DNA of 64,000 bases from assembly GCA_963513935.1 (NCBI GenBank), contig OY740773.1, positions 96,395,291 through 96,459,290 of the forward strand. The letters are read 5' to 3'. The notes under the pieces were generated by a model. That model searched no databases. It saw nothing but the letters and a program-made list of their open reading frames with translations, and was not told where the DNA came from. Source of the DNA: Aphrophora alni. Lineage: Eukaryota; Arthropoda; Insecta; Hemiptera; Aphrophoridae. The position numbers and the translations under genes were made by a program. Of the stretch, positions 23,939 through 35,859 are shown in pieces. The stretch's first letter is position 1; every line of letters begins with the position of its first letter.

Positions 23939-25369
23939 TGTCGGAGTTCTACAATACCTTTACTTAGTATTACAATGGCAAAACAATATTGCAAAATAAA
24001 GACGTTAATCTAATTATAGATAATATTAATTATTTTTAACCTTGTTACACAGTGTTATCAAAATGGTATCCACGTATAGAATCCCACCACAATAGTCGAA
24101 CATGAAGTTAGTAAGTAGCTCAGTTTATAAATGCGATTTATGTTATTATATTTCTGTAATTTATTTATGATTGTCCATGCTATCGGTTGATGTAAAATTT
24201 TTTTCAATATGTTAATTAAAGAAAGTTTATTAGCTTATCGCCAACAACAATTTTACTTTAAGTTTTTCTTTAAAAAAATCCTATCATTTTAGTTTGTGAT
24301 GTAGAGATATATCATATGTTAGTTCCAATTCCTTCCATTGCTTTTTCCATTACAATTTTATCACCAGCTATAAAACAATTTGGATTTTGTTCCTCTTGTT
24401 CGATTGAATTTCATTTATCATTATCTGTTTTTATGTTTTGGTAATTTTTGGTATATAAACGTTGAATAAATCAAGATACACTCCACATCCCAGTCTCCCT
24501 CCTCTGTTGGTATTACTAACCCCAAATGTGACATAAAAAGATTTTTAAAACAACTTAGGATTTTTGCACAATCTCGATTTTTTTTTACTGAAGGTTGACC
24601 ATTTTGTCTATGAAGTATCTTTTTATACTGCTCGTCGTTTTAAGTGTCATATGTGTTTTTCGTAACCAAATAAACATAATAATGACCAATTTCATTATTT
24701 TTCCCTTCTACATTGGTTGTATTTAAAACACGACATATATTAGTACCTTTGAATACTTAAAACATATTTATTCAAAACGTTTGTGTGACAAATAAAAATC
24801 ATAGAATTACATTGAAAGTAAATTTATCACACAGTTTCATATATGAAAAAAACAAGTGGAAAACGTTTCTTTACATCAGTCGTTTCTTTACTACAATTGT
24901 ATTGACATTCCTAAATATACGAGACACATTTAATAGATAAAAGTGAAAACAAGTTTTACTAACTTCTTATTTGACATTCTTTAAACTATTTACTTTATTT
25001 ATTTTACTTACTATTTAATTTTACTTTTAGTTATTTATAGAAAAGGCAAGAAAACTATTTAAAAAAAAAAAAACAATTAATACCTAAAACTAAAATTAAC
25101 ATTCAATTAGTAACATAACATAGTATCAAAATCTATACTAAAATCGAACTACAGCTGGTAACCTAGCACTACTGGCGATAGTAATCATTCGGAGTGACGT
25201 CACTATGTAAAATTAATTAATAAGCATTAAACACTAGGTTAATTTTATTATTTTAATGTCATTGTTATATTGAGTTTTATTTATTTAAAATTTAAATTCA
25301 ACAATTACTAACATGTTAGAATGTATCGGGCGTTAAAAAAATTGTTACTATTTTTTTCTTTTGTGACTT

Positions 25370-25612
25370 AAAGGCAAAACTCCCTGGGTCATCATCGTCA
25401 TATAAAAGAGGAATAAATAAGATTATAAAATACCTAGCCTCGAATACACTAATAAAGTCAGGGCCGGAAGAGAATATGATTTGGTCAAATAGATCTGATA
25501 GGAATTATAAAGGAGAAGAGGTAAACCCAAGAATACAAGAAAAATGGTATTGTTTCAGTAGAGAATTGCTAAGTGCGTTCCACTATAGAGAGTCAATGAA
25601 GATATTGTTATG
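25370..25612 (+). repeat. SINE-like repeat RF7, copy 2 (in left arm)
   Basis: CTAATAAAGTCAGGGCCGGA, AGAGAATATGATTTGGTC, GATCTGATAGGAATTATAAA, then AGAGAGTCAATGAAG near 25590. The stretch can be read as a short frame, but the other copies are interrupted, so I treat it as a repeat. Confidence 0.75.
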
Positions 25613-25874
25613 TATTATTAAATTTCTTAATCAATAGACTTTCTTTCTTTCAGTTATTATTTAAGTTTAGATATTTCTGACTAATGTATATACAGTTTGA
25701 TCTGAAATATATGCGAGTTGGTTTCTTATATGTAGGAATTAGTTAAAAAGATTCCACACAATTGTCTGAAAACAGTTGGTTTTTCGTGTGTTAAAAACAT
25801 TCAATACCTTCTTCCTATTATTGATTCGATTTCCTATATTCAAATGGGGAGTCACAACCGCATTACATAATTTA

Positions 25875-26110
25875 AATTAATTTTGCTCTCAGGAACTCGC
25901 TGCAGTAAGTACGAGGTGGCATTTCTGAGAAATCACAACTTGACCTACACCTTTGTTCACGTAATCTTGGAATAGATTCTTCTCTTCCACCTTTCCTATC
26001 AGGTCTCTTAACCAACTCTTTTTCTCTTCCGACTCCATTAGAGTATTATAGGTTTAGGGATTTTTGCAGCACGTACTTTTATTATTCTCTTTATAAGATG
26101 AATGTATCCT
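25875..26110 (-). repeat. SINE-like repeat RF7, copy 3 (in left arm)
   Basis: In minus-strand sense: CTCTAATGGAGTCGGAAGAG, AAAAAGAGTTGGTTAAGAG, ACCTGATAGGAAAG, then ACTTACTGCAGCGAGTTCCT. Faces copy 2 tail to tail across about 265 bp. Confidence 0.75.
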
Positions 26111-26449
26111 TCTTTAAAGGATTATAATCTGCATTATCATATAAAACAAATCTTAATTTACTAAAATAAATAAAAGAACAATAGTGGAATATATTTATAT
26201 CGAATCTAATTTACAAATAACATAAACAATTTAAACACGATTAATGTGGTTGTAACATATAAATACAAAAACTGTAACGGAGATACTGTAGAAATCAAAC
26301 TTCTCTGATTAATAATCTCAATATAAAAATGGTCTTAAATTAAAAGTTTAATCTCATGTCTGTTTATCATGTTAATTTATCTGTTTTGATAACGCAATCT
26401 GTTTTATTATTTGCAACCAACGTCAAAGATAGTTTACCTCAAAGACACC

Positions 26450-26690
26450 ACATTACGACATCCAGTATGTTTGTGACTTTGAAGTTTAGCCGACTGAATA
26501 CTAAGTCCAATCTATCTGCATTGTAAAGTTGGATTACTGTTGTAACAATTGTTGCACATGTAGCTAAAGGTTTTTGTTTCAACACATGTACAACTCACTA
26601 ATTATATTAAACTAACCTAATGATAATTACTTTGAATATTCATTGCACTAATTGTTATGACCATTCTGCTTCATACGATCTAAATCATGT
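26450..26690 (-). repeat. Dispersed repeat RF4, copy 3 (in left arm)
   Basis: In minus-strand sense: GTTGTAACAGTAATCCAACT, GCAGATAGATTGGACTTAG, TATTCAGTCGGCTAAACTTC. Mirrored at 30.7-30.95 kb in the right arm. Confidence 0.8.
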
Positions 26691-27805
26691 TGCAATATTT
26701 TTAGAGATGAATATTTAAATCTAAAATATGCATAGAAATGTTTATTTATCTACTTATTCCAGACAACTTTAATATAAAATCGAAATATTAATCAAATTAT
26801 TAATTTTTAAATCTATTATATTTTAAATACTTACATAACAATAAAACGAGTTGGAATACACGAACGTTCCAATTATAATTGAACAACACCCATTGACTCA
26901 AACTTTACCAACTTTCGCACTTAACTACCAATCAATTAAATGTTCCTAACGAGTACTGTTACATATTTGTCTGTATATCAATTTGAAACTCAAGAAGAGC
27001 TAATTTTCATCTTCTTTTTGTCACAAATTATCTAGTATGGTTAACCTCTAGTATTTTATTGGTCGCCTAGTTTTAAGTAATAACAATAATTGAATACAAC
27101 AATAGTAATAGTAAAGACATATTATAAAATATTTTAAATCGTTTCACCAACAAGGAATGTTTTGTCAGTTAAAACGTTGTGTATGATTAAACTATTTAGT
27201 AGTTGCTGTGTAATAACATAGTTGAAACTGAAAATAAGAAATTAAGATTTATCGACATATGCAAAGTAAATTGCTAATGAGGTAGAACAAGGTTGGAAAC
27301 TAATTCAATAAATAACTTAATTCTTTATACTATTACAAACAACATCGTTTACGGCAAAGTTATTTTGATTTATAGGAGGAGAAATGAACCCTTCGGAAAA
27401 TAAAAGCAATTTAATATTACTTTCCGTGTAAAGTTGTAAAAACTAAGTAATAACAATAAATAAAGAAAATCCTCCTTACGCGCCACCTGTACCAGAAATG
27501 TAATTTTAAATGATGTAGGAGCTAATAATGAATAAACAACCTACTTAATATCTCTAAAAAACAAATGTATTACAAATACACTTCCAATATTTATGGAAAT
27601 AAATTAATCCTAAACGATCATGGAAATTCGAATACTTCACTCCAAAGCTTAGGAATTAGGTTACCATTGAGTTCTGGTTATTTGGGTTTTCGCTGTGGTC
27701 AAATACAATTATTAACGATATATCAGTGACCGCTCATCCACATGTGATGTGTCTGTTTATGTGGAAGTGAGATAGTATTAGAACTGTGATTGGAAAACGC
27801 ACTAG

Positions 27806-28675
27806 AATATACACTAGAATAATTAAGGTCTAAATTATTTGTAAAGTTGGTTAATTAGTGAAGTTTTCGTTGTCGGCATCATTCTTTAATTCACATCGTG
27901 GATTCCATAGAACTGATAGGCCTGGATAATCAAGTTTTATGTTATAGTATTTTATTAAAAGGAGATGAAATATAAATCTAATCTGTATTACATGCAACAT
28001 CGGGTTTAAATCTTTAATCTGTGAAAACTGTGAAATTCCAATATACCATTCCAAAGGAACAGATATGACTTTTACTTCCCCTTACAAAAGAACTGTTGTT
28101 TAACTACGAAATAGTGGTGAACTGTCATATTCTCTGTTGATATGAGAAACGTATTATGAGAAATTATAACAAATTCACCTGGTTAAACGAATATTATCAT
28201 TATATTGCCAAAAAAAAATAAATAAGTAGACAACTATATTATATTCCATATATGTAATGACATTATTTTCTTATTAAGGAATGAAACATTGATCATTAAT
28301 TTTAGATAAAAGTGAAGTCATTAATATACGTAATCTATATTATAAAACAATAAAGAAGTACATGCATATAAAACTATTATTTTTGTCAAATTATTGATTA
28401 ATCCATATTATTGAAACAAATTATCATTAATTTCTTCTTTTTTCTCTTTTTTTTTTCTTCGTATTTAATGGTTATTGAAACCACGTATGATACCCGATGA
28501 AACAAATTAGAAATAATTTAAGGAATTATTATAAATTAAATAACACTTATCACAATATATGTGTAGCGCCATTTGAATATACCTCATATAAAGATTTGTT
28601 TTAACTTAATTATATTAAATAATAATACTGTATAATATAAATAATTTATGAACCTTAAATTTCGAAACAAATAAA
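27806..28675. other. Spacer of the giant inverted repeat, first half
   Basis: AT-rich. The 67-codon minus-strand frame 27851-28054 shows no domain. No inverted partner found. Confidence 0.45.
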
Positions 28676-28679
28676 ATAT

Positions 28680-29150
28680 TGATGGTCGAAAATTGTTATT
28701 ACTCGCCTAAAAGTTGATTTACAACTTGTAAACTTAACAGCGGAGATCGACTTGATAAATAATTCGCTTGCTTCAGTTGATGAAGAGAATACTAATAAAA
28801 GTCGTCTCAAACTGTGGTTTAGGTTACGTGCTTTGAGTAGTTATGTATACAAGTTTAAAACTTACAGTTCAGTACAACTTTACTTTATTAATAAGCCACA
28901 TCCCCGTCCTCTCGTTGATAATAAACAGTGGAAATAATATTTAAATTTAATTTAATGACCTCATTAAAATTTACTTTATGTTAAGATAAAACGAATTGAA
29001 TAGTAATTGATATTATTTAAAGAAGATTTATTTCATTATTACTAATATTTAAAATAATTGGTAGTGACAGAATTTTTCCTACAACCTTGAGATGATTCAT
29101 TACCCATAATATTTACAAAATTCGGTAAATTTGTCGCTTTCAGAAGAAAA
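28680..29150 (+). repeat. Dispersed repeat RF1, copy 4
   Basis: TTTACAACTTGTAAACTTAA, GATAAATAATTCGCTTGCTT, GGTTACGTGCTTTGAGTAGT at 28824, CAGTTCAGTACA and CTTTATTAATAAGCCAC. Sits in the spacer. An AAAAAAGTGCTTTAT block at about 29147, shared with copy 2 (13.8 kb), suggests the family extends to about 29150. Confidence 0.75.
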
Positions 29151-30699
29151 AAAAAGTGCTTTATTACATTGGACAAGTTTCATCAATTATTTTAAGCGTG
29201 TTTTATAACGTAAACAATTTAATATCCAGTAACATGAATTGTTAATTGAATTTGTTATCCTAATAAGAAAATAAAACAGCAATATTGTTTTTAAATGTAC
29301 TAAACTTTTAGTTAAGAGTTTCTAAATCTTTGAGGAGAATTGAAAGTCTGTTAAAATATTATAATAAAATATAATAAAAATAGTAATTTCTTGAATGTGT
29401 ATTTTTGACGTATAATGTACAATATAATAAAACGCGAAGAATAAATTTTATTTTATTCATGGTCAAAAGTAATCCAAACTAATTCTATAATTACGATATT
29501 TGTGAAATTGTTACACAGATTACAAAATCAAAGCACCGAATATAGCATAGCCTCGCGTTTTCCAATCACAGTTCTAATCCTATCTCACTTCCACATAAAC
29601 AGACACAGCACATGTGGATGAGCGGTCACTGATATATCGGTAATTGTATTTGACCACAGCAAAAACCCAAATAACCAGAACTCCAACTCAATGGTAACTT
29701 AATTCCTAAGCTTTGGAGTGAGGTATTCGAATTTTCATGATTGTTTAAGATTAATTTATTTCCTTCAATATTTGGAGGTGATGTATTTGTAATACATTTG
29801 TTTTTTAGAGATATTAAGTAGGTTGTTAATTCATTATTAGCTCCTACATCATTTAAAATTACATTTCTGGTACAGGTGGCGCTTAGGAGGATTTTCTTTA
29901 TTTATTGTTATTACTTAGTTTTTACAACTTTACACAGAAAGTAATATTAAATTGCTTTTATTTTCCGAAGGGTTCATTACTCCTCCTATAAATCAAAATA
30001 ACTTTGCCGTAAACTATGTTGTTTGTAACAGTATATGGAATTGAGTTATTTATTGAATTAGTTTCCAATCTTTTTCTACATCATTAGCAATTTACTTTGC
30101 ATATGTCGATAAATCTTAATTTCTTATTTTCAGTTGCAACTATGTTATTACACACCAACTACTAAATAGTTTCATCAAGTTTAATCATACACAACGTTTT
30201 AACTGACAAAACATTCCTTGTTGCTGAAACGTTTAATAGATTAATTAAAATATTTTTAAATTTGTCTTTACTACTACTTTTGTTGTATTCAATTATTGTT
30301 ATTACTTGGAACTAGGCGACCAATAAAATATCTAGACTTAAACCATACTAGATAATTTGTGACCGAAAGGAAGCTGTTCTCGAGTTTCAAACTCATATAC
30401 AGACAAATATGCAACAGTACCTGTTAGTTAATTGGGAAGGTAGCAAAGTGCGAAAGTGCCTAAAATTTGAGTCAATGGGTGTTGTTCAATTATAATTCGG
30501 ACTTCGTGTATTCCAACTCGTTTTATTGTTATGTAAGTATTTAAAATATAAAAGATTAAAAAATTAATAATGTGTTTAATATTTCCATTTTATATTAAAG
30601 TTGTCTGGAGTAAGTAGATAAATAAACATTTCTATGCAATAAATATTTTAGTTTTAAATATTATTGTCTAAAAATATTGCAACATGATTTAGATCGTAT

Positions 30700-30960
30700 G
30701 AAGCAGAATGGTCATAACAATTAGTGCAATGAATATTCAAAGTAATTATCATTAGGTTAGTTTAATATAATGAGTGAGTTGTACATGTGTTGAAACACAA
30801 ACCTTTAGCTACATGTGCAACAACTGTTAAAACAGTAATCCAACTTTACAAGGCAGATAGATTGGACTTAGTATTCAGTCGGCTAAACTTCAAAGTCACA
30901 AACATACTGGATGTCGTAACGTGGTGACTTTGAGGTAAACTATCTTGGACGTTGGTTGCA
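30700..30960 (+). repeat. Dispersed repeat RF4, copy 4 (in right arm)
   Basis: CAACTGTTAAAACAGTAATC, AACTTTACAAGGCAGATAGA, TTGGACTTAGTATTCAGTCG, GCTAAACTTCAAAGTCACAA. Confidence 0.8.
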
Positions 30961-31249
30961 AATAATAAAACAGATTGCGTTATGAAAACAGATAAATTAA
31001 TATGATAAACAGACATGAGATTAAACTTTTAATTCAAGACAATTTTTATAATGAGATTATTAATCAAAGAAGTTTGATTTCTACAGAACCTACGTTACCG
31101 TTTTTGTATTTATATGTTACAACCATATTAATCGTGTTTTAATTATTTATGTTCTTTGTAAATTAGATTCTATATAAATATATTCCACTATTGGTCTTTT
31201 ATTTTAGTGAATTAAGATTTGTTTTATATGATACTGTAGATTATACTCC

Positions 31250-31490
31250 TTTAAAGAATGATACATTCATCTTATAAAGAGAATAATAAAAGTACGTGCT
31301 GCAAAAATCCCTAAACCTATAATACTCTAATGGAGTCGGAAGAGAAAAAGAGTTGGTTAAGAGACCTGATAGGAAAGATGAAAGAGAAAAATCTATTCCA
31401 AGACTACGTGAACAAAGGTGTAGGTCAAGTTGTGATTTCTCAGAAATGCCACCTCGTACTTACTGCAGCGAGTTCCTGAAAGCAAAATGA
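31250..31490 (+). repeat. SINE-like repeat RF7, copy 4 (in right arm)
   Basis: CTCTAATGGAGTCGGAAGAG then GAGTTGGTTAAGAGACCTGA. One frame stays open for about 65 codons (ESEEKKSWLRDLIGKMKEKN is part of it), but the other family members do not keep it, so it is not called coding. Confidence 0.75.
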
Positions 31491-31784
31491 ATTTAAATTA
31501 TGTATTGCGGTTGTGACTCCCCATTTGAATATAGGAGATCGACTCAATAATAGGAAGAAGGTTATGAATGTTTTTAACACACGAAAAACCAATTGTTTTC
31601 AGACATTTTTGTGTGGAATCTTTTTAACTAATTCCTACATATAAGAAACCAACTGCCATGTATTTCAGAACAAACTGTATATACATTAGTCAGAAATATG
31701 TAAACTTAAATAATAACTGAAAGAAAGAAAGTCTATTGATTAGGAAAAAGTACTAATGTAAACTAATTTATTAATTAATAACAA

Positions 31785-32025
31785 TATCTTCATTGACTCT
31801 CTATAGTGTAACGCACTTAGCAATTCCCTACTGAATCAATACCATTTTTCTTGTATTCTTAGGTTTACCTCTTCTCTATTATAATTCCTATCAGATCTCT
31901 TTGACCAAATCATATTCTCTTCCGGCCCTGACTTTATTAGTATATTCGAGGCTAGGTATTTTATAATCTTATTTATTCCTCTTTTATAAAACGATGATGA
32001 CCCAGGGAGTTTTGCCTTTAAGTCA
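31785..32025 (-). repeat. SINE-like repeat RF7, copy 5 (in right arm)
   Basis: Mirror of copy 2. A 65-codon minus-strand frame spans it (31836-32033) and a partial equivalent exists in the left arm. I read this as chance persistence in duplicated DNA. Confidence 0.75.
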
Positions 32026-32735
32026 CAAAACAAACATTATTAACAATTACTTTAACGCCCGATACATTCTAAGGTGTCAGTAAGTGTTGAATTTCCATTT
32101 TAATTGAATAAAAATCAATATAACAATGACATTAAAATAATAAAATTAACCTAGTGTTTAATGCTTATTAATAAATTACATAGTGACGTCACTCCGAATG
32201 ATTACTATCGCCAGTAGTACTAGGTTACAATATGTTGTTCGATTTTAGTATAGATGTTGATACTATGTTATGTTACTAATTTAATGTTAATTTTAGTTTT
32301 AGTAATTAATTAATTTGTTTAGTTTTCTTGCCTTTTATATAAATAAGGAGGCACTAGTATAAAAAATGTGTTTTTGATATTTAGGAATCTCAATACAATT
32401 TCAGTAAATAAATTACTTATGTAAAGAAAAGATTTCAAATTGATTTTTTCATGTATGAATCTGTGTGATAAATATAGTTTCAATATATTTATATAATTTT
32501 TATTTGTCAATAAAGAGTTTTTAATAATTATGATTTAAGTATTCAAAGGTACTAATATATGCCAAAAAATAAAATGATAGGATTTTTTAGAACAGTAAAA
32601 ATTGTTATTGGTGATAAGCTAATAGATTAGCATTAATTTTACATATTTATAAAATTTAACATCAAATGATTGCAATTACATTAATAGAAAAACTTACAGA
32701 AATATAATTTATTTTGTAAGTAATATACTCTTATG

Positions 32736-32772
32736 CAAGTTATATACAAGTTGTATACAAGTTATATACATT
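32736..32772. repeat. 11-bp tandem repeat, 3 copies
   Basis: CAAGTTATATA, CAAGTTGTATA, CAAGTTATATA in direct succession just outside the right arm. Confidence 0.9.
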
Positions 32773-32838
32773 TATGTAAGTAAGAATTATAAGAGAAGTA
32801 AAATATCCTAAGATTTGTATCTCTGGTCTTGTATGGAG

Positions 32839-32839
<1 letters not shown>

Positions 32840-32901
<62 letters not shown>
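32840..32901. repeat. (TA)31 microsatellite
   Basis: Pure TA run about 130 bp beyond the outer end of the right arm. Confidence 0.97.
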
Positions 32902-32905
<4 letters not shown>

Positions 32906-33109
32906 TTTCGATACACATTTTGAAAAATGAAATATAATTTAAAATTTTACCATCCAATAATACTTATTTATAGATTAATTTATTTTTAAAAAGACTACTC
33001 TAAATAAAAGTTTTTTTTTTAAATATTTGTTTTGTTTAAGAAGCGTAGTAATTCAAATTTCAGAATACATTATTTTTTAAATACCATACATAACACAAAT
33101 TCAAAGACC

Positions 33110-33270
33110 CCAACACAGAATTTGCTTTCGTTTGGAAACCTAGTTATAATCCTATCGCACTTCCACATAAATAGACAGAACACATGTGGATGACTGCACA
33201 CAATTAATTCGTTAATTGAATTTAACCACAGCAAATCAACCACTAGCCACAACTCTAACTTAATTTTATA
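33110..33270 (+). repeat. Dispersed repeat RF5, short form
   Basis: TTTGGAAACCTAGTTATAAT, CCTATCGCACTTCCACATAA, ATAGACAGAACACATGTGGA, then ACCACAGCAAA. Same orientation as the copy at 29.56 kb, about 3.57 kb away. Confidence 0.75.
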
Positions 33271-33274
33271 TCTA

Positions 33275-34335
33275 AGAAGCATCTCAGTTTATAGGCCAAT
33301 AAAAAAGGTTTTTAAAATATCCATAAAAATTCAACTTTATGAAATCTTATGTTTATTTTATTACATATCAACGACACAACCTTTTATAAATAAAATAGTT
33401 AAATTAATTACATATTTTAATATACATTTATAAAAGGTTTTAATGTAGTTTCTAGATCAAAAACAAGTAAATAAATATTTAATTAACTGTTACAACTAGA
33501 TAACAAATAATGGTTATTTTTTTATTTTTACACCCAAACTTTAGATTTCTTTTTAAGTACTGTGTTACAAATGAAATTTCTCAACGTTGATAAGCCTGAT
33601 GCACCATTTGAATAAATTAATATTATACTATTTACTATTATGAAAATGATTTATTTTAGGTAGAGCGATTTATGGTTTAAAGAAATACATTATTGATATC
33701 TAATCCTCTTTATTGTAAACTATATTTATTTGTACCAAGATTGAGCAGGCTGGATATTAATTTCCAAAACCACTTTTTGTTCCCGGAAGAATTCAAAATA
33801 GATATTTCACCGGTAAACCATACATTGATTTTTGACCAATTACATAACTTTATATGTAATACTTATATGTGACACAGTAAACAATATTAAAGCATACATA
33901 CCTCATAGTTTATGAATCGTTTGAATATTCTATGTTTCTTGGTAGTGGGTGTTACATTCTTCGCGATCGTTCCATTACGGGCCTTGTGTCGTTCATGTTT
34001 AAATAGATACTTTGTATACAAACAAAATCGTGTCAGCTGATCGATTCTAGTGGTTAATACAATTGTTATAACTTATATGAAACATCTGCTTGCGTCACAT
34101 GTATTAAAACTTTTTGATAGAGATTGGAATCGAGATTTTCTTATGAGCTATGAAAAATTGTTTTTGTTTTTTCTCTCTCAACTAATAATTGATAGTATTT
34201 TTTTCTTACCACTTTAAATATTGATCTTCATATATCGACGAAGATTTATCGAAAACTAATATAGAAGATTTTTTGATACTAGGCTATTAATTTAACATTA
34301 TCATATATGATTTCTAGTTTAACAAATAACTTATG
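33275..34335. other. No feature seen
   Basis: AT-rich; nothing recognised on either strand. Confidence 0.45.
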
Positions 34336-34339
34336 AACT

Positions 34340-34725
34340 GGCACGTTTTTAGAGATTGATAAAAACATATTTTATTTTGGTTTTAGGGCAATAAAAAAGT
34401 TTACAACAATAATTTTCCAACAAAAAGTAAAAGCATTTGGTTTGAAATTACTTTAATAATAAAAACAACTTGAAAAATAATATTACGCAATCTGAGGTGG
34501 CGTAATAGCTAGGGTTGGAGGTGGCAAGCAGCACTATCTCCAAGTGTTGCTACTGAACACAAAAGCGCCTTTATCAAAACTCTCCAAACCATAAGAGTCA
34601 GACTGTAATAACATTAAATAACTTAAAATGTTTTATTAAAATATTTTCAGCTTTAATGGGAGAAAATATAATATTAGACGCATAATGTGTCTTCTTTCAA
34701 AGAAGCAAGTTTGTTTCAAAACTTA
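34340..34725 (+). repeat. Dispersed repeat RF6, copy 1
   Basis: GGTTGGAGGTGGCAAGCAGC, CAAGTGTTGCTACTGAACAC, AAAAGC, TTTATCAAAAC, AGACTG, TTTATTAAAATATTTTCAG. The same order occurs at 59.6-59.95 kb, and the central part inverted at 36.3 kb. Confidence 0.75.
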
Positions 34726-34989
34726 TTTTATTTTCACGATACAAATATAATAATAAATTAAACTCTTCCTTAAATATAAAATGTAAGATTATATTGTCAA
34801 TTTGGGTTTTTCCTTAAGTTATTTTTTAGCTTCTTAAGCTAAGAAATAAAATATACTAAATTTAAGATTTTGTTTTTATTAGTATTTTATATCTTTAAAA
34901 AAAGTTAATTCTACAGTTTTGCCTGAAATTAAGTAGAAAGAAACATCTTAAAAATTAAAGGTTTTTCGATTACTTTCAAAATAATATAT

Positions 34990-35345
34990 ACAGGAATAAT
35001 ATTCCTGTGTAGGAATATCGGTCCAAACCATATCCAAAAGATCCAAAAGTAGTTAAAAGTGATTTTGGAAAAAAGTAGGAACAAAAAGTGGTTTTGAAAA
35101 TTATGACTTGTTGAACCTAATAAACGAGTGGACCGATTTTTATTAAATCTAGTACGTGGGTCATAATATACGTAGTATAAAAAAAAAGGTTACCAAGTAT
35201 TAAGGGGTTTGAAGTTTCACCTGTTATAAGCAGAGGTTTTTGTAATGTTAACTGCAGTTCTATTCAGTTCGGACGGGTGGACCGATTTTTATCAAATTTA
35301 ATATTTAGGCTTACTTCGACCATATCTCACGACTTTTTTACAAGT
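34990..35345 (+). repeat. Unclassified repeat with duplicated block
   Basis: GTGGACCGATTTTTATTAAA (35130) and GTGGACCGATTTTTATCAAA (35278) are a direct pair 148 bp apart, each followed by similar text ending in CATA. Such ACCGATTTTTAT blocks are common in arthropod non-autonomous elements; the ends are not visible here. Confidence 0.5.
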
Positions 35346-35349
35346 CCAT

Positions 35350-35855
35350 AACTCAACATCTCAGAATAGGTGACGTATGATTAAATAATAAATCAAATAA
35401 AAAAAAAAAAATTAACACACCACGTTTTTAAAACGAAATAAAAAGTATAAAATAATTTTTCATGACGCTTCTACAGTTTTGAGGGAGGATTGTTAGTGGC
35501 TATGGATATATTTGGAATACTTGGAGAGAAAAACGTCGGTAAACAGACATATCGGAAAAATAATAAAAATGGTTCGCTTAACAACTTTATTTTCTTGATT
35601 ACGTCATAATGATTACATTTTCACTATTTCGTTTATTTACTGAATATAAAATATGTTTTCCTTATATTCTCATAATGAATAAAAGTTTGTTTTCCTTGTT
35701 TGAAAATAACAAAAAATCATGCCTTTAACAAATCTAGTTGATGAATTTATATAATTATTTTAACATTCATAGATACGTAGAGATACAGTAAGATAAACTT
35801 GTTACTATTCAAGGCGATATAAAAATGTAAAGTGCTAAGCAAATTACTCTTTCTA
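35350..35855. other. No feature seen
   Basis: AT-rich with a poly-A patch near 35400. Confidence 0.45.
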
Positions 35856-35859
35856 TAAG

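Larger units (their letters stand above)
24145..27805. repeat. Left arm of giant inverted repeat
   Basis: The reverse complement of this interval aligns collinearly with 29545-32712. Anchors checked: ATTATATTTCTGT (24145) with ACAGAAATATAAT (32698); CATTCGGAGTGACGTCACTA (25188) with TAGTGACGTCACTCCGAATG; CTCCCTGGGTCATCATCGTC (25380) with its complement near 32000; GTACGAGGTGGCATTTCTGA (25908) with its complement near 31450; CCACATGTG...CTGTTTATGTGGAAGTGAGATAG (27740) with its complement near 29590. Divergence is roughly 5-10% with small indels. The arm carries two RF7 copies in opposite orientation, one RF4, one RF3-like and one RF5 copy. No supported ORF. About 430 bp (24300-24728) has no counterpart in the other arm. 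Confidence 0.9.
29545..32712. repeat. Right arm of giant inverted repeat
   Basis: Reverse complement of 24145-27805 apart from small indels and the 430-bp segment unique to the left arm. The inner end starts with GCGTTTTCCAATCACAGTTC, the RF5 block. It contains, from left to right, RF5 (29.56 kb), the RF3-like block (29.9 kb), RF4 (30.7-30.95 kb), RF7 plus (31.25-31.49 kb) and RF7 minus (31.79-32.02 kb). No supported ORF. Confidence 0.9.

Noticed and set aside
31836..32033. 65-codon minus-strand frame in the right arm as a gene
   Set aside because: It coincides with an RF7 copy, and the frame is interrupted in other family members.
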